From: Adineta vaga
Lineage: Eukaryota; Rotifera
NCBI GenBank assembly: GCA_021613535.1
Contig: CP075494.1
Location: 5,766,001-5,830,000, forward strand
Reading direction: 5' to 3'
Length of the DNA: 64,000 nt
The stretch's first letter is position 1; each line of letters starts with the position of its first letter. Below the pieces are notes generated by a model. It saw only the letters and a program-made list of their open reading frames with translations. It had not been told where the DNA came from and searched no databases. The position numbers and the translations under genes were made by a program. Below, one piece after another: positions 60,524 to 64,000 of this stretch.

Positions 60524-61079
60524 ATGTTGCATGATACTGATTCAGCTTCATACACCTTTAAATTTAGTCAATGTATATTACTTGAGCAATCTGCAACAAC
60601 TTTGAAAAATACTGTAACTACACAATGTCGACAAAATGAAAAGAAAGAAGTCGGATTACGACTTGCACCATCATTAAATGTACTTGAACAAACTGTAAGT
60701 TCTATATTTGCTGCTTTATTTTTATCATGATCGAACATATGGTTTATTATAGATACATGATATGGATTTATATGAACGAAAACTAGCAACTTTTTGTGGT
60801 TTATGGGCAGATTATCCTTGTCAACATTATCAAATGGAATTTCGTATTGAAATGGGACAATTAATTGGTTATTCAAATGTTTATGGAAGTAAAGCTTTAG
60901 CAAGTTTTGATGGTAACTTAATCAATATGATTATTATTCATCCAAAAGAAGCGGAACGATCCATTGATCATTATCGTGGACGTCTTGGTTGGAATAAAAA
61001 ATATATTATTTGGGAAAAAGAAGATTCTTCACGTCAAACTGGTTGGCGATCAACACGACGATGGATTCGACTTGAATAG
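60524..61079 (+). CDS. Unrecognised protein
   Basis: Two exons (60524-60693 and about 60753-61079); the intron joins EQT to IHDMDLYERKL in frame; about 165 residues. ATG 60524 (MLHDTDSASYTF), TAG 61079. Exon 2 has regular composition and well-spaced aromatics (CGLWADYPCQHYQMEF, YRGRLGWNKKYIIWEKED), and ends in a very basic RSTRRWIRLE. No transmembrane or signal segment. I do not recognise the family. It lies about 860 bp upstream of the mir-100/let-7 hairpins on the same strand, so transcription could run through. Confidence 0.65.
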
Positions 61080-61604
61080 TTTTTCTTTCTTTCTCTGACT
61101 TATGTTGTTGAAACTCTAAATATATGTATATTCATTTGATTGATTTTCATGAGATTAGTAATATATTCTTGACGTATTTGATTGGGACTAAACAATTTCA
61201 GTAGGAGTGGATGATAGTCGTAGATTATCCATACTCGTAATAAACTATTTCATATGCTTTCAATTGTAAAGATATTTATTGTCAAAATCTGGTAGAAACG
61301 ATTGATTTCATAATCAATAAAAACTGGCTATTCATATTGTATCGTCTCATCCAACAAATAGATCAGATCATCAATATGTGCATATGCTATTCAGGTGTAC
61401 ATGTGTTATCTGAGAAGAGAGAAAAAAGAAATCCATTTGGATTGTCATCTATTTTGTTATCATCGACAAGGAAGATATATAGGACAAATTCTCTCTCTAT
61501 ATCTCCTAAAACAAAGGCCGATCATTTGCAAATATCTTCTTTTGATTCTATACATTATATCATCGGATTCAATGTTTGCTAATGGGACACCGTTTTCTTT
61601 TTTC

Positions 61605-61637
<33 letters not shown>

Positions 61638-61638
61638 A
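61605..61638. repeat. (TA)n(TG)n microsatellite
   Basis: About ten TA units then six TG units. Confidence 0.9.
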
Positions 61639-61759
61639 TTATCATAGATTGATGTACTATTGTATCGAAGAACATATGTATAAATATCTTTAGAGAGAAC
61701 GAAGAATAGTTATTTCAAATTGGACAAAATGTATCTTATGTTTGTCTGTCTTTATCTTC

Positions 61760-61810
61760 AACTAGTTGATGGAATATTCTCACCTTTCGAACCATCAACA
61801 CCAGCTGGTT
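61760..61810 (+). ncRNA. Possible third hairpin upstream of mir-100
   Basis: AACTAG-TTGATGG (61760-61772) pairs with CCATCAA (61792-61798) and CTGGTT (61805-61810), leaving a 6-nt bulge and a 19-nt loop. Thirteen pairs are formed. Short for a miRNA precursor and no known mature sequence, but it sits just upstream of the cluster. Confidence 0.25.
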
Positions 61811-61936
61811 TATTTTATATACATATAAATATTTGGCTTGATTCGAGCACATACATCCAGTTTGTATGATCATTATGACAGATCAATAAACCAAAATGTA
61901 GACTCACCTTTTCTTCTTTTCTTCTCGAATTCATTC

Positions 61937-62022
61937 ATCGTCTATGTCTAAACCCGTAGACATGAAACTAGTACCATAAAATCAGTGCTGGTTCATATTC
62001 TACTGGAAAGTCATCGAACGAT
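61937..62022 (+). ncRNA. mir-100: mir-100 precursor
   Basis: The 5' arm starts AACCCGTAGACATGAAACTA at 61951; its first ten bases are the conserved miR-100/99 seed region. The 3' arm (61987-62008) pairs with it: GCTGGTTCATATTCTACTGG complements the arm with a few mismatches and G-U pairs across a loop of about 14 nt. A basal stem is also present (ATCGT 61937-61941 with ACGAT 62018-62022; ATG with CAT), giving a full pri-miRNA shape of about 86 nt. let-7 lies 127 nt downstream on the same strand. Confidence 0.88.
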
Positions 62023-62066
62023 TTTACAGCTAGACAATATATAAAATAATCATTAAACAGTATATC

Positions 62067-62159
62067 GAATTCAAGTTTGAGGTAGTAGGTTTGTTAGCTT
62101 TGTTTAACATATAATTAGCTAACTAACTTTATTACTTCATACAATGAACTTGAATATTC
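62067..62159 (+). ncRNA. let-7: let-7 precursor
   Basis: The mature 5' arm starts TGAGGTAGTAGGTTTGTTAG at 62078; its first 14 bases are the conserved let-7 start. It pairs along its whole length with the 3' arm at 62117-62139 (AGCTAACTAACTTTATTACT...), using four G-U pairs and one or two unpaired bases, across a 17-nt loop. A basal stem TTCAAGTT (62070-62077) with AACTTGAA (62147-62154), plus GAA/TTC, lies below an asymmetric 7-nt bulge. This is a textbook pri-let-7 shape. It is 67 bp from the 3' end of the minus-strand GTPase gene. No miR-125 was found nearby. Confidence 0.95.
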
Positions 62160-62225
62160 AAAATAAAAATTTTGTTGTAAAGTAAGTGTAATTCAATTCT
62201 TTGAAATATGTTTATATTGAATAAA

Positions 62226-63143
62226 TTACTTTTGAAAGAACGTTTTTGCTTTTGAAAATGACCATAGAATCGATTTACCATAAGTAAATTTTTGTGCAAA
62301 AAAATCTTCAATTTGTGTTTGCATTTGCGACCAAAATCCATCATTTTCCATAAGAGTATAACACCATCCTAATAATTGATCTTCATTCAACGATTTCATA
62401 ATACCATATATTAAATTGTTCACACCAATCTTTGGTCGATAGATTCCAGTTCGTCTATTCGAGTATGAAATACTATTTACCATTGCTATTAATCCAATTT
62501 TACCATAATAAGTTATTTCATTATCTACATGCGATGTCGTATTGTATGTCTTGAGTAAATCATGAAATTCTTCAATAACTTTTGTTCGTTTTTCATCACT
62601 ATCATTCCATTTATTTGTACAAACAAGTGCCACAAAGATATTTGAATTTACACATAGACTAATTAATGGACGAATGTATTCATCTTTAGCAAATGAACCT
62701 GGTGATGCACATAAAATCATACACATTGGATGTCTTTCATTAATAATATCAACGATAGTTTTATCCCATGTAGTAATACCTTTTGTATCCCAAATATTAA
62801 TACGAAATGTTTGATCTTCTTCATTTTGTTCATTTGAACAATGACCTTCAAGTGAATAACATTTTGTTTCTAATGTTACAGCTGATGGACCAGACTTTGT
62901 TGGAGCTAAATCTTTATTTATAATTGCATTGATTAATGTACTTTTACCGGTACGCGGTGCACCACAGACAACAAATGTAAATTCTTGTAATTTACTTTTG
63001 GCAGCATCAGCAATGAATTTTGGATTTTGAACCGAACATTCATGAATAGAACGTCGTAAATTTTTAGCAGCTACTTCGAGGACTACTTCCGAGTCTACAG
63101 AAGTAGTTTTTCGTAATTTTTCTATTGACTCTTTCTCATTCAT
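62226..63143 (-). CDS. P-loop GTPase, bdelloid-type family
   Basis: Single exon of about 305 residues from ATG 63143 (MNEKESIEKLRKTTS); the frame stays open further upstream only from a TTG. Motifs: P-loop GAPRTGKSTLINAII (GxPxxGKS), a G2-like GPSAVTLET, G3 WDTKG, and G4-like CTNKWND. This is the layout of septin/AIG1/Era-type small GTP-binding domains. A helical tail with aromatics ends KAKTFFQK. It is head-to-head with the 63264 gene, 120 bp apart, which carries a similar P-loop. Cellular role unknown; immune-type GTPases (GIMAP-like) are one possibility. Confidence 0.75.
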   Translation of the reverse strand: MNEKESIEKLRKTTSVDSEVVLEVAAKNLRRSIHECSVQNPKFIADAAKSKLQEFTFVVCGAPRTGKSTLINAIINKDLAPTKSGPSAVTLETKCYSLEGHCSNEQNEEDQTFRINIWDTKGITTWDKTIVDIINERHPMCMILCASPGSFAKDEYIRPLISLCVNSNIFVALVCTNKWNDSDEKRTKVIEEFHDLLKTYNTTSHVDNEITYYGKIGLIAMVNSISYSNRRTGIYRPKIGVNNLIYGIMKSLNEDQLLGWCYTLMENDGFWSQMQTQIEDFFAQKFTYGKSILWSFSKAKTFFQK

Positions 63144-63263
63144 GTGATATAGAAAAGAAATGTCGTATTTTATCAACAAAATTTCTGATAAAGATGATAT
63201 TTGTATACGAATGAAAGATAATAACAATTCTATATTCTTTTAGTTTTTTTTTATCTTCAAAGA

Positions 63264-64000
63264 ATGGTAAGTTTTCGATCTTGTTGCTTGCATTCGATCA
63301 GATCATGATTATAATGAATATAGGCTTCTGAAAAATGCACCATACAAGTTTATGTTCGTCGAACAGGCGAAATTGTACCAGTTGAAGTGACGTTTATGTC
63401 AACAACATTTGGTGATATCGTTAAAATCATATGTGAGAGAATTAATGAATCTGAACCAAGTCATTATTATATTTCATTGAATAACGAAACACAAATGTTG
63501 AATGATATGATATTCGAACCAAGACATGAAAATCAAAAATTTGAAATGATTTTGAAAACAAAATGGTTATTAGAACGTATTGCTGAACGATCAATTCAAA
63601 AAGAACGATTACAATCAAAAATAAGAGATGAACTTGAAGAAGACGATACTGTGATTGAAGGTAAAATTTATTCGAAAAAGACTCTACTGTCTAGTTTTCA
63701 TTATTTCTATAGAAGAATCAATTCCGAGAATAAATGTGAATACAACATCAGTCAAACAACCTATTATAACAATACCAGTGAATGAGCCCATCACAACATC
63801 ATCTGATATACTATCGACAACTTCAAATTCCTTTGACCAAAGAAATTCTACACAACAGAATAAAGTAATCTTAGGTAATGTTGTTCGGCAAACGATTCGA
63901 AAAATTCCAAGACATGATGTTCAAAAGTATCTTCATCGATCTCTTGAAAAATCGTTTGACATTCTTTTAATGGGATCACCTCGAGTAGGAAAAAGTACAT
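63264..64000 (+). CDS. P-loop GTPase with ubiquitin-like N-terminus (3' partial)
   Basis: The gene runs off the right edge. Exon 1 supplies only the ATG (63264-63266, then GTAAGT). Exon 2 from 63324 continues ASEKCTIQVYVRRTGEIVPV, then EVTFMSTTFGDIVKIICERI, whose strand-turn-strand pattern and LNNETQMLNDMIF resemble a ubiquitin-like fold. After a helical region and a second intron (about 63661-63710) a Thr/Ser-rich linker leads to FDILLMGSPRVGKST at the window end, a P-loop close to GAPRTGKST of the divergent neighbour. It is therefore probably a larger paralogue. The start-codon-only exon is unusual. Confidence 0.65.

Overview
This is a eukaryotic, metazoan nuclear window. It is AT-rich and gene-dense, with about 34 protein-coding loci. 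Most genes are split by introns of about 48-75 nt with GT..AG ends. The gene content is animal: striated-muscle myosin II heavy chain, a protocadherin-like cadherin, a secretin-like 7TM receptor, SOX and homeobox factors, EMRE, ARL6IP1, LITAF-domain proteins, a GAF-GAF cyclic nucleotide phosphodiesterase, and a let-7/mir-100 pair. These animal genes sit beside families that animals often lack or acquire by transfer: an intronless trehalase, a LURP-one protein, an HHE/hemerythrin protein, and TIR and P-loop GTPase families that look expanded. That mix, with the very short introns, suggests a bdelloid rotifer (Adineta/Rotaria type). The assignment is an inference, since no database search was possible.

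Layout. 1-13.3 kb: 3' part of an NMNAT-like gene (+), muscle myosin heavy chain (-), cadherin (-). 13.3-16.4 kb: gene-poor, with a miR-219-like hairpin. 16.4-25.1 kb: tail-anchored TIR protein (+), a small protein with an eIF4E-binding-type motif (-), a 7TM receptor (-), a RAWUL-like/CtBP-motif protein (+), a MARCH E3 ligase (-). 25.5-31.3 kb: trehalase (-), EF-hand protein (+), VIT/VWA protein (-), intron-containing tRNA-Ile(UAU) (-). 31.7-37.6 kb: prenylated PDE5/6-like phosphodiesterase (-), whose intron holds an antisense CaaX-protein gene. 38.7-46.2 kb: UBA-Josephin deubiquitinase, two-RRM protein, LURP-one protein, EMRE and two LITAF genes, all on the minus strand. 46.2-49.1 kb: gene-poor, with an inverted-repeat element. 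49.1-56.8 kb: ARL6IP1 (+), two unrecognised genes (+), aldo/keto reductase (-), HHE protein (-). 57.3-59.5 kb: SOX and homeobox genes (-). 60.5-64 kb: an orphan gene (+), the mir-100/let-7 cluster (+), and two head-to-head P-loop GTPase genes, the second cut by the window end.

The most striking non-coding signal is at 61.94-62.16 kb. Two pre-miRNA-like hairpins lie about 130 bp apart, with 5' arms starting AACCCGTAGA (miR-100) and TGAGGTAGTAGGTT (let-7), in the ancestral bilaterian order. No miR-125 was seen. A hairpin at 13.63-13.73 kb carries a near-perfect miR-219 5' arm.

Neighbouring genes do not form an operon or a single pathway. Functional links are thematic: membrane-anchored cyclic-nucleotide signalling (PDE and nested CaaX gene), ubiquitin control (MARCH, Josephin), and Ca2+ handling (EMRE, EF-hand). 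All boundaries were read by eye from splice signals and reading frames.
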